Origin: Boswellia sacra
Taxonomy: Eukaryota > Streptophyta > Magnoliopsida > Sapindales > Burseraceae
NCBI GenBank assembly: GCA_013180625.2
Contig: SNVD02014687.1
Location: 1-64,000, forward strand
Direction: 5' to 3'
Length of the DNA stretch: 64,000 nt
Part shown: positions 33,600-45,566 of the stretch, piece after piece
Numbering within the stretch: the first letter of the stretch is position 1
Layout: every line of letters begins with the position of its first letter
The notes under the pieces: model-generated
The model's input: only the letters and a program-made list of their open reading frames with translations
The model's database searches: none
Told to the model about the DNA's origin: nothing
Position numbers and translations under genes: made by a program

Positions 33600-34892
33600 T
33601 CGCCTAACAGAAAATAAAACAAATAATGCGACATTGCTATGTATTTGCAACAATAAGTTATATGAGAAAATTTTGCTACACATATTAATTATTTAAGGCA
33701 GATTTATCTTAGGAGGAAAAAGGTGGATACAAATCAAATAGTTAATTCAATTAATAAACAGAATGATTTCAATTACAACGTATTTACTTGAAGCTACACT
33801 TTCACTTCTCATATATAAACACATATTAAGCATTTTAATAATAAGGGCTTTTCTTCGTCTAAAGTCGTACAAGAGAGAGAGAAACAGTGATCATATATAA
33901 AAATCATAAAATCATAGTAAAAATTTTCAAATAAATCCAATAAAATTTGCAAAGCAAATTATTAATGATAATACTAATTGAGAATTATCATTGTCAAATA
34001 TATATATTTTCTCATTTTAACTAAATAAATTCAGCTTGTACTATTCTTTTATAATACTAATTATAATTATTTGATTTACAATGTGTAAACAAATTAATTT
34101 TCACAACACACGTAAGTGGTTATGAATTGGCACAATAGGAAAAAAAAAAGAATAAAAACAAATATTTATCTCAAATTTTTCGACAATGAATCTCTCTCAA
34201 TAATTCTCGTATACATGTAATCAGCATCATCAAAGATAAATTCTCTACAAATAAATCAAATAAATTAAAATATATTCTTGGGTATGCAATTAAAAGAACA
34301 CTAGAATCTCTCACCTCACAAAACTAGCTAAATTAAACAATTTAATTAATTATAAAACAGATGATGTGGCACAATTACATTGCATTATAATATTGTCACT
34401 TGAACTCATATTTGAGAGTTTATCAAAATATATGGTCTAACAATATTCAAGAAAGGTATCTTTAAACCAAAGAGAGAAAGCTAGATGAAAACAAATTGTA
34501 TTTTTTTTTTAATTTTTTTAAGAGAATATAATAGCTTTATGTGATACTCTCAAGCCTTGAGAGAGTTACTAGACCCGATCTTGCTAGATCAGATATGTGT
34601 CGATCTAACATATAATAATAGGTAATTCTTTTATTGTATCTCTTATTTTTGGGATAGACCTTAGAAATTTGTGCTAAAATCAATATCATTAAGCTACCCG
34701 ATGCTTAAATTAAATACAATAAAAATAATGAAATCTCATTACCTTGAGCTTGATCCACCATTAGAGGAATTGAAAGTTTTGAATCTCTCTGTTTGTGGTT
34801 ACTCACTTTCTTGATTTTCATCATATAAAAGCCTACAAATAAATTTAATTAAAAATTTGAAATAAAATCTTGGACAAGCAAAAAAAAAAAAA
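33600..34892. other. AT-rich intergenic DNA
   Basis: No ORF or repeat boundary that I can support. It ends in an A run (34880-34892) that was the target of the SIRE-like insertion. Confidence 0.4.
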
Positions 34893-35765
34893 TGTAAGTT
34901 CTGAAAGTATGGAGTTATGAATAATATAACAGTAAACTGTAAAGTAAATTGGCACAGGAGGATTTTATATGGTTTGGTTATAAAACCTACATCCACGGAC
35001 AGTTTTAGAGCTGCAATTCACTATAAGTTCTTGTTTGTACAATCTTTAGGATTGTTTACAATATTGACTCACTCTCACACACTGACCTAATCTTTGTAAA
35101 ACAAAATTTTGCCAAGATCTTAAACTCTAGTAACATTGCCCACTCTCTGTCGTTGATAACTTAACAACACACTGTTAAGTAAATCATAACTACAATGTCT
35201 GACACTGAATTACATAAACACTTAACTCGTAAGCTCTCTCAAGTGTCTACTAACTCAAAGAGACCTAATCAAAGATTCATGCACGATTACAACTTCTCAT
35301 ACATGAATAAAACACTCATAAAATCAAATTAATGAAGCATTCCAATTTGCGTTGAAGCTCTCCTTTCAATTCCCGGAATGCCGTGACATAGACTCACCCA
35401 ACCAACATATATATATTATGTAAACATAACATTATATATATATTGGGATGCCTGATCGAAATCTCCTTAAAATCCTATAAAGATCCAAATCAAAGTGTTA
35501 CTAGGATAAAGACAAATATAATAGAAAGTATATAAGTAACTCCTAAAGGAATTAGGACACAAATAAATATTCTCCTATTTTAACTAGGATACAATAAATA
35601 ATGTCCTAATCTAAGAACATATTTAGTATGAATCAAATACTTCCTAAAATATACTTCTAGAAACAATAAAATAAGAAACACTATAATATTCTTGTTTTAT
35701 CACAAGTTGATCCAAAAACATCATATGAAAGGCACATGCAAGTGTAGTATGCATTGACACTAATG
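34893..35765 (-). mobile_element. 3' LTR of a SIRE-like Ty1/copia element (873 bp)
   Basis: Matches 43667-44539 over the full 873 bp with moderate divergence. On the plus strand it begins TGTAAGTTCTGAAAG and ends CATTGACACTAATG, where the other LTR ends ACTAACA, so the outer CA has mutated. The element runs on the minus strand, so this is the 3' LTR. Confidence 0.9.
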
Positions 35766-35780
35766 ATCTCCCCCTTTTTG
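35766..35780 (-). other. Polypurine tract of the SIRE-like element
   Basis: On the minus strand it reads CAAAAAGGGGGAGATCA directly before the LTR, a strong PPT of the type typical of the SIRE/Maximus copia lineage. Confidence 0.85.
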
Positions 35781-36316
35781 GCAACTTGTGATGAAAACAC
35801 CACACTATTTCTGATCAAAGAAAAACACATAGAGGTAAGTCAGACATAACTATAAACAATCATGATCTAGTGAATCGAAATATCATGCTTAAAGAAATAA
35901 CAAGGGTACGCAGCTACAAAGCACATAACAGAATAATGTCTGAATGTGTATATCCTGCAAAAACAACACAAAGTGAAGTTGACAAACTTGTCAAACAATA
36001 CTTCAACCAAATCATGATCAGAGCAAATAACAAAAAACATACATCAAATGAAATAAGCAGAGAATAACGCAGAATGCAGTAAAGAAATAAGTTAAAAACA
36101 CAAAGCAAAAAATAGTTCAAGTGCATACAAAACATAAAAATTCCTTACTCCCCTTTACTCCTTACATACTACCCTTGAGAAGAAGAAGCAACCAAAAAAA
36201 ATATCAAACAGAATTAGAATTAGCAATATCAAATCAAAACAGAAAATAGAACAGAATTATATCAGAGTATATCAGAAACTTCTTCTCCCCCTTGAGTTCA
36301 GAACAAGTTCCAAAAA
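35781..36316 (-). mobile_element. Non-coding interior between the third ORF and the 3' LTR
   Basis: AT-rich sequence inside the SIRE-like element. A 65-residue plus-strand ORF here is antisense to the element and not supported. Confidence 0.5.
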
Positions 36317-38220
36317 CTAACGAAATAGTGGAGACTTGTAAATAGGTGGGGAAGAGGAACTGCCAGAGCGCTTCTTAAATCTTCCAGCCTTCATTTTGAA
36401 CCTTTTTCTAGTAGTAGTAGGTGTAGGCTATTTAGAAGGCATAGGAGCTGGCTGTGCTGCAGTTGTCTCTGAAGAAGTAGCTTGTGATTTCAGCCATAAT
36501 CTTGTGAATTTCCTTATCAAGACGTTCAACACTGATTTTTGTTGTCTACAACGCAACAACAGGGTGTTGTGGAAATACTAGTGATTCTACTGCAAGTTAA
36601 GATGGGAGTGCTGTGGCTAGTTCTATTGTGTCTACTGCAGGAAGGGGTTCTTGGGTGTGTTCTGCATGCCGTGTGGTTTCTGCTTCATATGAAAAAGGCT
36701 GTGTTGATGGTGGAGATTCATGATGTTCTACTTCAAGGATTGGAGAAACATCAGGTTCTGCCTCAGCAGGTGGTGAAGGCAATGTCCTTTCGGGTTCTTC
36801 TTGTTGGTTCATCTTATAAGGACTCATCCCTCAGTTTCGGGACTGCTGATTCAATTTTCTTCTTCCTCTTGTCAAACGTTTTCTTCGTCACTCTAACTGT
36901 CTTCTTTCCCTTTAACTCAGTTCCCTTTGCTTTCTTCCTTGATTTCTTTTTCTTTATTTTCTTTCCTGCTGTTATGTTGGTCTCGACAGCAGGTTGTTCA
37001 GCTTGATCTTTTGCAGGCATTTGCTTAGTTACTTCAAGGATTGGTGCATCAGTCTTTGACATGTGCTCAGTAGAATGCTCATGAACCACATTTTCAGTTT
37101 CCATAGGCTATGGTTCTTCTGCAGCACCAGATTGCCCTACAAGTTTTGCCTCTAAAACAGACTGCTTAGCTTTGATGTCCTTAAGATCCTGCATAATATT
37201 AGCCAAAACAGAATTGATCAAAGCAAGTTGTTCTTCTACATTGCTTATGGGATCTTTTCGGACTCTCCTTGGTTTTGGTTCAAGTGTAGGAAGATCAGTT
37301 TTATCATGCAAGCGATGCAAAAAGCCTTTTGTGATCGATTTGGACAAAATTTTAGTGTGTTCTTTGGGGCTAATTTTTGAGCTAAAATGCCTTAAATTAA
37401 ACAAGAAAAAACAAGCAAATGGTAGTCTGATTGATATGGTGCAATATGAACAATCATCTGATAAATCCATAAACCTAGATTAATAGGTCTATTGGTGCCC
37501 AAGCAAAACAGAAATTTTACTCTATCTTCCCTGACTTGGTTTTCGGTGTGAAGAGGGAAACCAGTCAAATTGAGCAATTTTATGCAGTACCCTATACTTT
37601 TTAAGATATTGTTGGTCAATTCCATCTCTCAGATTCCAATCTATATCCCCTTGACCAATTAACTCCTCAATCTCGACTGTCATATCAAAGTTTTCATCCA
37701 CAGAGTGCAAACTTCCCATGGGTATATCAAGAATGTGTTTATGACATTCGATGAGAATTTCACAAACTTTCCTTTACAATACACTTTGTGATAATAATAG
37801 CTCTTTGGGTCATCAGTGGAAGTAGTGATATTTGCATAAAACTCTTGAATTAAAGAATTTACAGGGGGTAGGAAGTTGTTTATCATTCGAGTCTAGTAAA
37901 TAAACTCAAGAAGCTAATTCAAACCATATTTGTTGAAGTCGGTTAGCTTCACTGGCCTTTCAATTTGCAACTTCCTCTTTGACGTATACTTCAAGAATTT
38001 CTACTTAACGGCTGCTGAGAGGAATTTGTTGAATTTCGGTTTCACCTTATATTTCATTCTCTTGATAGGAATTAACTAGTCTCCACTCATTGCAGGATCA
38101 ATCAGGATCTCTGCATGATATTGTTGCGAATGAGACAACTGTGCACTGTTGCTACTGTTGTAACCAGAGTCGTGTTGGGAAGATGAACAACTGGTGATTT
38201 TTGAAGAATCAGAAGATGTC
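36317..38220 (-). pseudogene. Third (env-position) ORF of the SIRE-like element, broken
   Basis: Begins near VTSSDSSKITSCSSSQHDSG, a Ser-rich N-terminus. After several stops it enters a domain with NNFLPPVNSLIQEFYANITT, VYCKGKFVKFSSNVINTFLI, IDWNLRDGIDQQYLKKYRVL and HKIAQFDWFPSSHR. A predicted coiled coil (ISNVEEQLALINSVLANIMQ, 37380-37110) follows, then a Lys/Arg-rich stretch KKIKKKKSRKKAKG (about 36960), a Pro/Glu/Thr-rich segment and a basic tail ending KSPLFR at 36317. SIRE-type copia elements carry an env-like ORF here. The central domain resembles the third ORF of the Athila-like element at 23447-24051. Function is unknown; at least five stops or frame changes break it. Confidence 0.7.
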
Positions 38221-39015
38221 ACGATTGCTAGGGATTTAAGACTGCAAAATTATCTCATAACAGAGAGAAGCAAGATGAGAGAGATTGGAGAAACTGTTGA
38301 TTGAGTATGATATGAACAGAGAATGCCTTAACTGTTTTTCGTGATATAATTGGGAATGGCTGATTTTTAATCTATTTCCATTTCCCACAAAATTTAAATT
38401 TAAATCCTTTTCCAAAATGACTTAATAAATATCACTAATGATCAAGAATTCAAAATTTGATTTCCATTAAAATAATAAATTCTAATAGAGTTAGGATTCC
38501 CGCCACTGAAGTTTCTCTCCCTCAATTCAATAAAGCTAACATGGCATTCTGACACATAGACACACAAGAAAAGTCAAATTTCAGATAGGCACAAAGAGCA
38601 TCATATGATATGAAAAACATAACAGAAAACAATTATATATAACATCATAACAATATCTGGACATCATATGAATCATTCTAAGAAAGCATATTTCAGAGCT
38701 GTTTATTATCTTCACATGAAAGCCATTTTCATTTATTTTTTTCAATTAATTGCGATTTCAAAATATTATTTTGACATATTATGAATTAATCACATTGGAT
38801 TATGAATACAGTAACTTTCACACAATATAGAGATAGCCCTTTTCATTTGAGTAGGTGACCTTAACATATTTCTTAGATATTCTGAGGTTACTCTCACTGA
38901 TGGCTTTTACACATCATATATTAGTAGCCCTTTCTGTATTTTTCACTTTAAATCAGTATCTTATCATTCACACAATTTTATATTACAGCTCACACGTACT
39001 TAATTAGAAGAAAAC
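38221..39015 (-). mobile_element. Spacer between pol and the third ORF of the SIRE-like element
   Basis: AT-rich, non-coding in all frames. Such spacing separates pol from the env-like ORF in SIRE elements. Confidence 0.5.
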
Positions 39016-40620
39016 CTATGATATTGCAGATATAATTAACATAATAGCAAGCAATGTTTCTTCAGAAAACTGACAGATGCCTAAGGCCTTTCTTAGATTC
39101 TCAAATCTTGTTGTATCCAATACCTTAGTGAACAGGTCAGCTAATTGCTTATCAGTGGAGATGTGTTCAATGTGTATCACCTTAGACTCTAAAAGTTCCC
39201 TTACAAAATGGTATCTTATGCCAATGTGTTTTATTCTAGAATGCTGAACAAGATTTTTGAAAATGTTTACAGCACTAGTATTATCACAAAACACAGTTAT
39301 AAGTTTTTGTTCAATACCATAATCACTCAACATTTGCTTCATCCAAAGTAGTTGTGTGCAACAACTTCCTACTGCTATGTATTCAACTTCAACAGTAGAC
39401 AAAGAAATAGAATTCTGCTTTTTGCTGTGCCAAGAGACTAAGTTAGTACCAAGATAAAAACATCCTCTTGATGTACTTTTTCTGTCATCTGCATTTTCTA
39501 CCCAATCAGCATCATTAAACCCTGCAAGATAATCATTTGTATCTTTAGGAAGCCATATACCATAATCATGGGTTCCATGTACATACCTGATGATTCTTTT
39601 AGCTGTTGCCAGATGTGATTCTTTGGGATTTGCTTGAAATCTTGCACAAAGTCCTACACTAAAACACAAGTCTGGTCTACTTGCTATGAGATATAACAGA
39701 TTGCCAATGATGCTGCTATACAAACTTGCATCAACCTCTTTTCCTCCATTGTCTTTTGGAAGTTTAAGGTTAGTACTGATAGGAGTTTTCATTAGTTTTG
39801 AATTCTCAAGCCCAAATATCTTTACAAGATTTTTAGCATATTTTGATTGAGATATGAATATCCCATCATTCATTTGCTTAATCTGCAATCCACGAAAGAA
39901 ATTTAATTCTCCTACCATGCTCATCTCAAACTCTTCCTACTTCAACTTAACAAACTCATTAGTTTTGCTTTTGTTAGTTGATCCAAACACAATGTCATCA
40001 ACATATATTTGAGCAATAATAAAATAGTTAGATGCATGTTTGGTAAACAAAGTTTTATCATTGCTGCCTCTTTTATAACCTCTATTTATCAAAAAAGTTG
40101 TCAACCTTTCAAGCCAAGCTCTAGGAGCTTGTTTTAACCTATACAAAGCTTTATGCAATATGTACACAAAATCAGGATGTCTAGGATCTTCAAAACCCTT
40201 AGGCTGTTCAACAAAAACTTCTTCATTGAGATAGCCATTTAAAAAAGCTATTTTAACTTCCATTTGGTACAACTTAAAATCAAGCAAACAAGCAATTGCA
40301 AGTAGTAATCTGATTGACTCAAGTCCAGCTACTGGTGCAAAGGTTTCATCAAAGTCTATGCCCTCTACTTGTGTGTAACCTTGTGCTACTAGCCTAGCCT
40401 TATTTCTTACTACTTGACCACTTTCATCAGTTTTATTCTTGAAAATTCATTTAGTTTCAATGACATTTGCATTTTCTGGTCTAGGAACTAATTCCCATAC
40501 TTCATTCCTTTTAAACTGATTAAGTTCATCTTGCATTGTCTGAATCCAAACATCTTCTTTTAAAGCTTCTTTCACATTTTATGGTTCAACTAAAGAAATA
40601 TAACATGCAAATCTTACCTG
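39016..40620 (-). pseudogene. Copia reverse transcriptase and RNase H, interrupted by stops
   Basis: The upstream part (40620-40290) reads in pieces: WIQTMQDELNQFKRNEVWEL, ETK, a TGA where Trp is expected, IFKN, then FDETFAPVA. Next come YQMEVKIAFLNGYLNEEVFV, LKQAPRAW and the polymerase motif YVDDIVFG (40287-39937). A TAG at 39934-39936 separates this from the 302-residue open frame 39924-39016 with GELNFFRGLQIKQ, LYLIASRPDLCFSVGLCARF, RIIRYVHGTHDYGIW and RNase H blocks ADDRKSTSRGCFYLGTNLVS and LSTVEVEYIAVGSC. It would copy element RNA into DNA in cytoplasmic particles. The lesions are few, so decay is moderate. Confidence 0.9.
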
Positions 40621-40780
40621 ATTCCTTACCTTGCTCCTAGTTTTCATCATGCTATTGGATCTCGTGTTCCAATGATAGAGCTGGCTAGATGTGCCTTTTG
40701 AATCCAAGTGGGTGGATCTTTTCTTTCGTCTTCATTTCTTATTGAGTTTTTGTTTAGTTCTGAGTTGTCAGTTGTCATTG

Positions 40781-41544
40781 TTATGTTGATGTAACAGCAA
40801 TTATTTCCTCTTTCATAACTGAATCATCTCCATTATTTTTGCTGTCAGAATCTGATTTTTCTGTATCTTTTGTAAAGCTGGTTATGCTTTTCTCTTGTGA
40901 GTACTTTGCATAATCATCCGGATCATCAAATACTACATTTGCAGATTCCATGACTACCTCAGTTCGAAGATTATAAACTCGAAAAGCTTTACTGTTTTGA
41001 GCATACCCTACAAAGACTCCTTCATCACTTCTTGGATCTAATTTGCCTAACTGTTCTCTATCATTCAAGATGTAACACCTGTATCCAAAGACATGAAAAT
41101 ATTTCAAATTAGGTTTTTTTCCTTTCAAAATTTCATAAGATGTCTAGTTAGTGCCAATCTTAGAAAAACTCTATTTGAACAAACAAATATGTATCTCTTA
41201 CTTGTAATGCTTTTAATTTGTATAAGACCCATAAGATCCATGTGAAGCAAATCAAGAATTTTGGATGTGCTAAGATGTGGAATGGATTTGTGTGAACTTC
41301 TAATTTGTTTTCTCATTTGACATGGTCCACAAATTTCATTAACTTTGTCATCAAATTTAGGAATTCCTTTTACAGCACCTAACTTAGTTAATTTAACCAA
41401 GTCTTTGTAATTTAAGTATCCTAATTTATGAAGCCACAATTCTAAATCCGAAATCTTAGTTTGAAATCCAATTTTTCCCAAATAGCAATTATCCAAAGAT
41501 CTATTTTCTTCTAAAATGCATTTACCAAAATTGTGTAAAACCAT
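40781..41544 (-). pseudogene. Copia integrase with the DDE catalytic core deleted
   Basis: The N-terminal part (41544-41125) has the GAG-pre-integrase segment LWLHKLGYLNYKDLVKLTKL and the zinc-binding CGPCQMRKQI, then LLHMDLMGLIQIKSI, which contains the first catalytic Asp. It breaks off at YIFVCSN. The next frame starts TSYEILKGKKPNLKYFHVFG and continues CYILNDREQLGKLDPRSDEG, the region after the core. The second Asp and the Glu with about 150-200 residues are missing, and the join is out of frame. This copy cannot encode integrase. Confidence 0.85.
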
Positions 41545-41588
41545 GTAGTTTTTTGTGTGAAATTAACAATATACTTGTCATCACATAT

Positions 41589-41876
41589 CTAACTAATACT
41601 AATTAGATTAGCTTTCAAACCTTTAACCAGTAAAACATTTTGGAAGTTGGGTAGGCCCTTGACATTCAAAGTGCCTTTACCAATGATCTTACTCTTTGAT
41701 CCATCTCCATAAGTGACATTTCCTTCCTTGCATGCTTCAAAATTTTTCAAAAACTGTTTATTTCCAGTCATATGCCTAGAACAGCCACTATCAAAATACC
41801 ACAAATCGTTAGAAGAATGTTCAAGAGTAGTAAAAGCAACTTTACAGACTGTCTTCTCTTTCTTAACCCACTGCAA
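41589..41876 (-). pseudogene. Copia protease region
   Basis: Reads LWYFDSGCSRHMTGNKQFLK with the catalytic DSG, then VTYGDGSKSKIIGKGTLNVK and LPNFQNVLLVKGLKANLISI. It is a retropepsin-like aspartic protease that would process the polyprotein. The frame is intact over 95 residues but separated by stops from the neighbouring gag and integrase parts. Confidence 0.85.
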
Positions 41877-41926
41877 TTATGACTTTGGTAACAGTTTGAA
41901 CTGTTTTGATCTTTTATGCAAAAGAT

Positions 41927-43634
41927 TCAACAATTTAAAGCATCCAGGTCTAATATGTCCTTTTTACCATAAAAATAACAAGTTGGAATGAATTTTCTTA
42001 CCTTTTCAGGACTGAATTTGAAAGATCTTATAGGAGAATCAAATGCTTCATTGCTTGTTGAACTAGGATTTGACCTTATTGAGTTAGGTTCAAAACTTTT
42101 ACCTGATGTTGAAGCTTTTACAAATACTGTTGTCGATGAGGATGCAACATTACTTTCTTTATATCCCAATCCATGTTTGTTGGAATTGTCTCTTCCAAAA
42201 CTCGAGACTTGATCAAGTTTGGTTGACCCACTTTTGAGTTGATCAACACATCTTTTGTTCTCAATCAGTTCTGTTTTAATTTTCTCAATATGTGCTGTTT
42301 TGTCTGTCAAAGCAAGCTCCAGTTCTGTGACACGGTTTTCAGCATAAGATTTTTTACATTTCAGCACTTCATTCTCCTTCAAAGTTTTGATTTCTTCTTT
42401 CTGACTCAGCTATTCACTATAGAGTGCATTATAAGTTTTTTGCAACTCTTCATAGTATTGTGGATCATCTTCTATTTCTGAATGATCAACATTAGTTCTA
42501 CAGTGTTTTGTTTTATCAATCATAATAACTTTTCCTTTATTAGTTGCAGATGCTATAAATGCAACAAAATTACTCATGCATTCTTGATCTTCTGAATCAG
42601 ATTTTGATTCATCACTCCAGGTAGCTGTCAAGTCTTTGTTCTTCTTTTTTAGATTAGCACATTCATATTCAATATGCCCATAATCAGAACATTCATAACA
42701 CTGAATTTGTCCTTTCTTATCAAGTTGCTTCAATTTCTTCTTGTCATTCTTCTTGTTGAATTTCCTAAACTTGTCTTCATTTGAGTTTGATGGTTTTCCT
42801 TGATTCTTTTTTTCTGAAATTCTTTTCTATGAACTTGACATGATTTTTTGTTAGAAAAGCAATCTATTTAGAATCAGTTTTATCAAGGTCATCATTACTT
42901 TCATCATCAAATTTTTCAGTTTTACCATTGAATACAATGCTTTTTCCTTTTTGCTTCCTAGTACTCCGATTAATTTCAAAGTTTTGGAGAATGCCAATCA
43001 GTTCACTAACCCTCATCTCATCAGTGTTTTTAACTTCTTCAATGGCTAAAATTTTAGGTTGAAATTTATCTGGAACAGATATGATTATTTTGCTAACAAT
43101 TTTTGTAGCAGTGAAAGTTTTGCCAAGCATGTATGCAAAATTTGTGATGTGATACAACTTGGAATAAAACTCAAAAATTGACTCATCCTCATGCACCATC
43201 AAATTTTCAAATTGAGAATTCAATCTCATCAGTTTAGATCTTTTAACTGATACAGTACCTTTCTGTTTTACCACAAGAATGTCTCAAGCTTCTTTGGCCA
43301 CTTTGCACCTTGAAATCTATCCAAAGTTATTTAAGTCCACTGCAGCCAAAATTGCATTAAGAGCCTTTGAGTTCTAGCTTGAACGTTGGTATTCTTCATC
43401 AGTCCATTCCTCCTCAAGTTTGGGTTCAGAATTACCAAAAGCATTCAAGTTTGTTGGCGGTGTCCATCCTTTAAGCACACTGGTCCATGCCCTGTCATCA
43501 AGAGATTTGATATACATCATCATTCTTACTTTCCAATATGAATAATTACCATTATCAAGAATAGGTGGTTGTGTTTTGGATCCTCCATTACAAATAAACT
43601 CCATCCCTCCACAACAATGTGATCTTTTCTTCAC
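41927..43634 (-). pseudogene. Copia gag of the SIRE-like element, frameshifted
   Basis: The N-terminal segment GNYSYWKVRMMMYIKSLDDR (43634-43374) is the typical plant copia gag start. A central capsid-like part (43274-42864) has NLMVHEDESIFEFYSKLYHI and LIGILQNFEINR. A CCHC zinc knuckle CYECSDYGHIEYEC lies at about 42700 (42733-42410). A coiled-coil-like segment (42382-41927, KSYAENRVTELELALTDKTA) precedes the protease. Gag packages element RNA. Four frames are needed to cover it, so it is inactive. Confidence 0.85.
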
Positions 43635-43652
43635 TCGTATATCAGTGAACCT

Positions 43653-43666
43653 ACTCTGATACCAAT
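43653..43666 (-). other. Primer binding site of the SIRE-like element
   Basis: On the minus strand AATTGGTATCAGAG follows directly after the 5' LTR, complementary to the initiator tRNA-Met 3' end. Confidence 0.9.
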
Positions 43667-44539
43667 TGTAAGTTCTGAAAGTATGAAATTATGAGTAATA
43701 TAATAGTAAACTGTAAAGTAAATTGGCACATGACGATTTTTACGTAGTTCGGTTATAAAACCTACATCCACGGATAGCTTTAGAGCTGTAATTCACTAAG
43801 TTCTTGTTTGTACAATCTTTTAGGATCGTTTACAGTGCCGACTCACTCTCACACACTAACCTTATCTTTGTAAAACAAAATCTCGCCAAGATCTTAAACT
43901 CTAGTGACACTGCCTACTCTCTGTTGCTGATAACTTAACAACACACTGTTAAGTAAATCATAACCACGATGCATGCACAGAATTATATAAACACTTAACT
44001 CGCAAATTTTCTCAAGTGTCTACTAACTCAAACAAACCTAATCAAAGATTCATGCACGATTACAACCTCTCATATATGAATAAAATACTCATAAAATCAA
44101 ATTAATGAAGCATTCTAATTTGCGTTGAAGCTCTCCTTTCAATTCTTGGAACGCCGTGACATAGACTCACCCAACCAACATATATATATTATGTAAACAT
44201 AACATTATATATATATTGGGATGCCTAATCGAAATTTCCTTAAAATCTTATAAAGATCCTAATCAAAGTTTTAGTAGGATAAAGACAAATATAATAGGAA
44301 GTGATATAAGTAACTCCTAAAGGAATTAGGACACAAATAAATATTCTCCAATTTTAACTAGGATACAATAAATAATGTCCTAATCTAAGAAGATATTTAT
44401 TATGAATCAAATACTTTCTAAAATATACTTCTAGAAACAATAAAATAAGAAACAATATAATATTCTTGTTTTATCACAAGCTGGTCTAAAATCATCATGT
44501 GCATGGCACATGCAAGTGTAGTACACATTGACACTAACA
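43667..44539 (-). mobile_element. 5' LTR of the SIRE-like copia element (873 bp)
   Basis: Same length as 34893-35765. On the plus strand it runs TGTAAGTTCTG to ACACTAACA. The flanks are AAAAA on the left (34888-34892) and AAAAG on the right (44540-44544), consistent with a 5-bp target duplication in an A tract with one change. The whole element spans 34893-44539 (9647 bp). Confidence 0.9.
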
Positions 44540-45300
44540 AAAAGGACCTCAGATTTTTTCACCTTATATAAATAAAATAAATTACTTAAACAAATTAAAA
44601 CAGAGAAAGTAATATTGCCATGTAATTTCAAAATTAATTAATGCATAAGAGAGTTAATCTAGGTAGTTTGTTTCCCCTATATTGTTAAGAAAGGGCTAGA
44701 CTTAGTTTTTGTCTAATATCCTTAAAAGAATTTTTTTTTTTAATGTCTAATATCATTCAAAAAACATATCTATCTTTTAAGACAAAAATAATGATGGAAT
44801 GAAATATAGTTACTTAAATGCAACCTATTTAAATTGTTTTTTCTAGTCAATTCCTAAGAAAATGTCGTTAGTGTCCCATCTTACAAATGTGAGTAACTAT
44901 CGAATAAAGTATTGAAAGGGCTAAAATTAGCATCTAAGTCTAGCCCAAAAACATCAAAAGCCCAAAAGGAAAGGACAAACTCCTAAGAGGCTTGAAACAT
45001 AACAAAGCCCATAAAAATTTTAAATTTTGGGTGTGTTTGTTTATGAATTTTGTAATTTTGTTTTTAAAACCTCGTTACCAAACATAAGATTAGTTGCTAA
45101 AACTCTCTACAATCGTGTTTTTGCTCTCATGATGCGAGAATTTTTTTTTTTTTCATTGCAAAAACTTTTAGTGACAATTTTTTGCTTTACTGTGAGTGAC
45201 TATCTTTTTTATCACTAAAAATCCTGTTTCCTATAACATAGTATTATTTTGAATAGAATTATTCATTTAATTAAATAAAGATATAAGTTAAATTAATTTA
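44540..45300. other. Intergenic AT-rich DNA
   Basis: Several homopolymer runs (44731-44740, 45141-45152) and no gene. Homology to copy A starts just after it. Confidence 0.4.
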
Positions 45301-45566
45301 TGTTACAAATTGGAATTATAAGAGTAACACCACTCTTTTTTTTTTTTGTTAAAGTATTAGAATAAGATAAATCCATCTCAATTATAAATCTAATAAATTT
45401 TTTAGCGTTTATCTTAATGTATAAATGAACAAAAGGATTTCTTTACTTTGAAGTTCTAAACTATCCTTATTGATTTAATTGTTTCCTATTACATAAATCA
45501 TGTGTTTCTCTAAATTCAACCTACTACGACTTAGAATTCTATTGAAAATGATAAATTTTAAATAAT
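45300..45566 (+). repeat. Start of segmental duplication copy B
   Basis: 45310-45440 aligns with 17480-17590 (ACACCACTC...AATCTAATAAATTTTTTAGCGTTTATC...AAATGAACAAAAGGATT). No gene. Confidence 0.65.

Noticed and set aside
36539..37006. 155-residue plus-strand ORF
   Set aside because: It is antisense to the Lys-rich and Pro-rich parts of the SIRE-like third ORF; hydrophobic runs such as FFFLLSNVFF are the complement of Lys/Glu codons.
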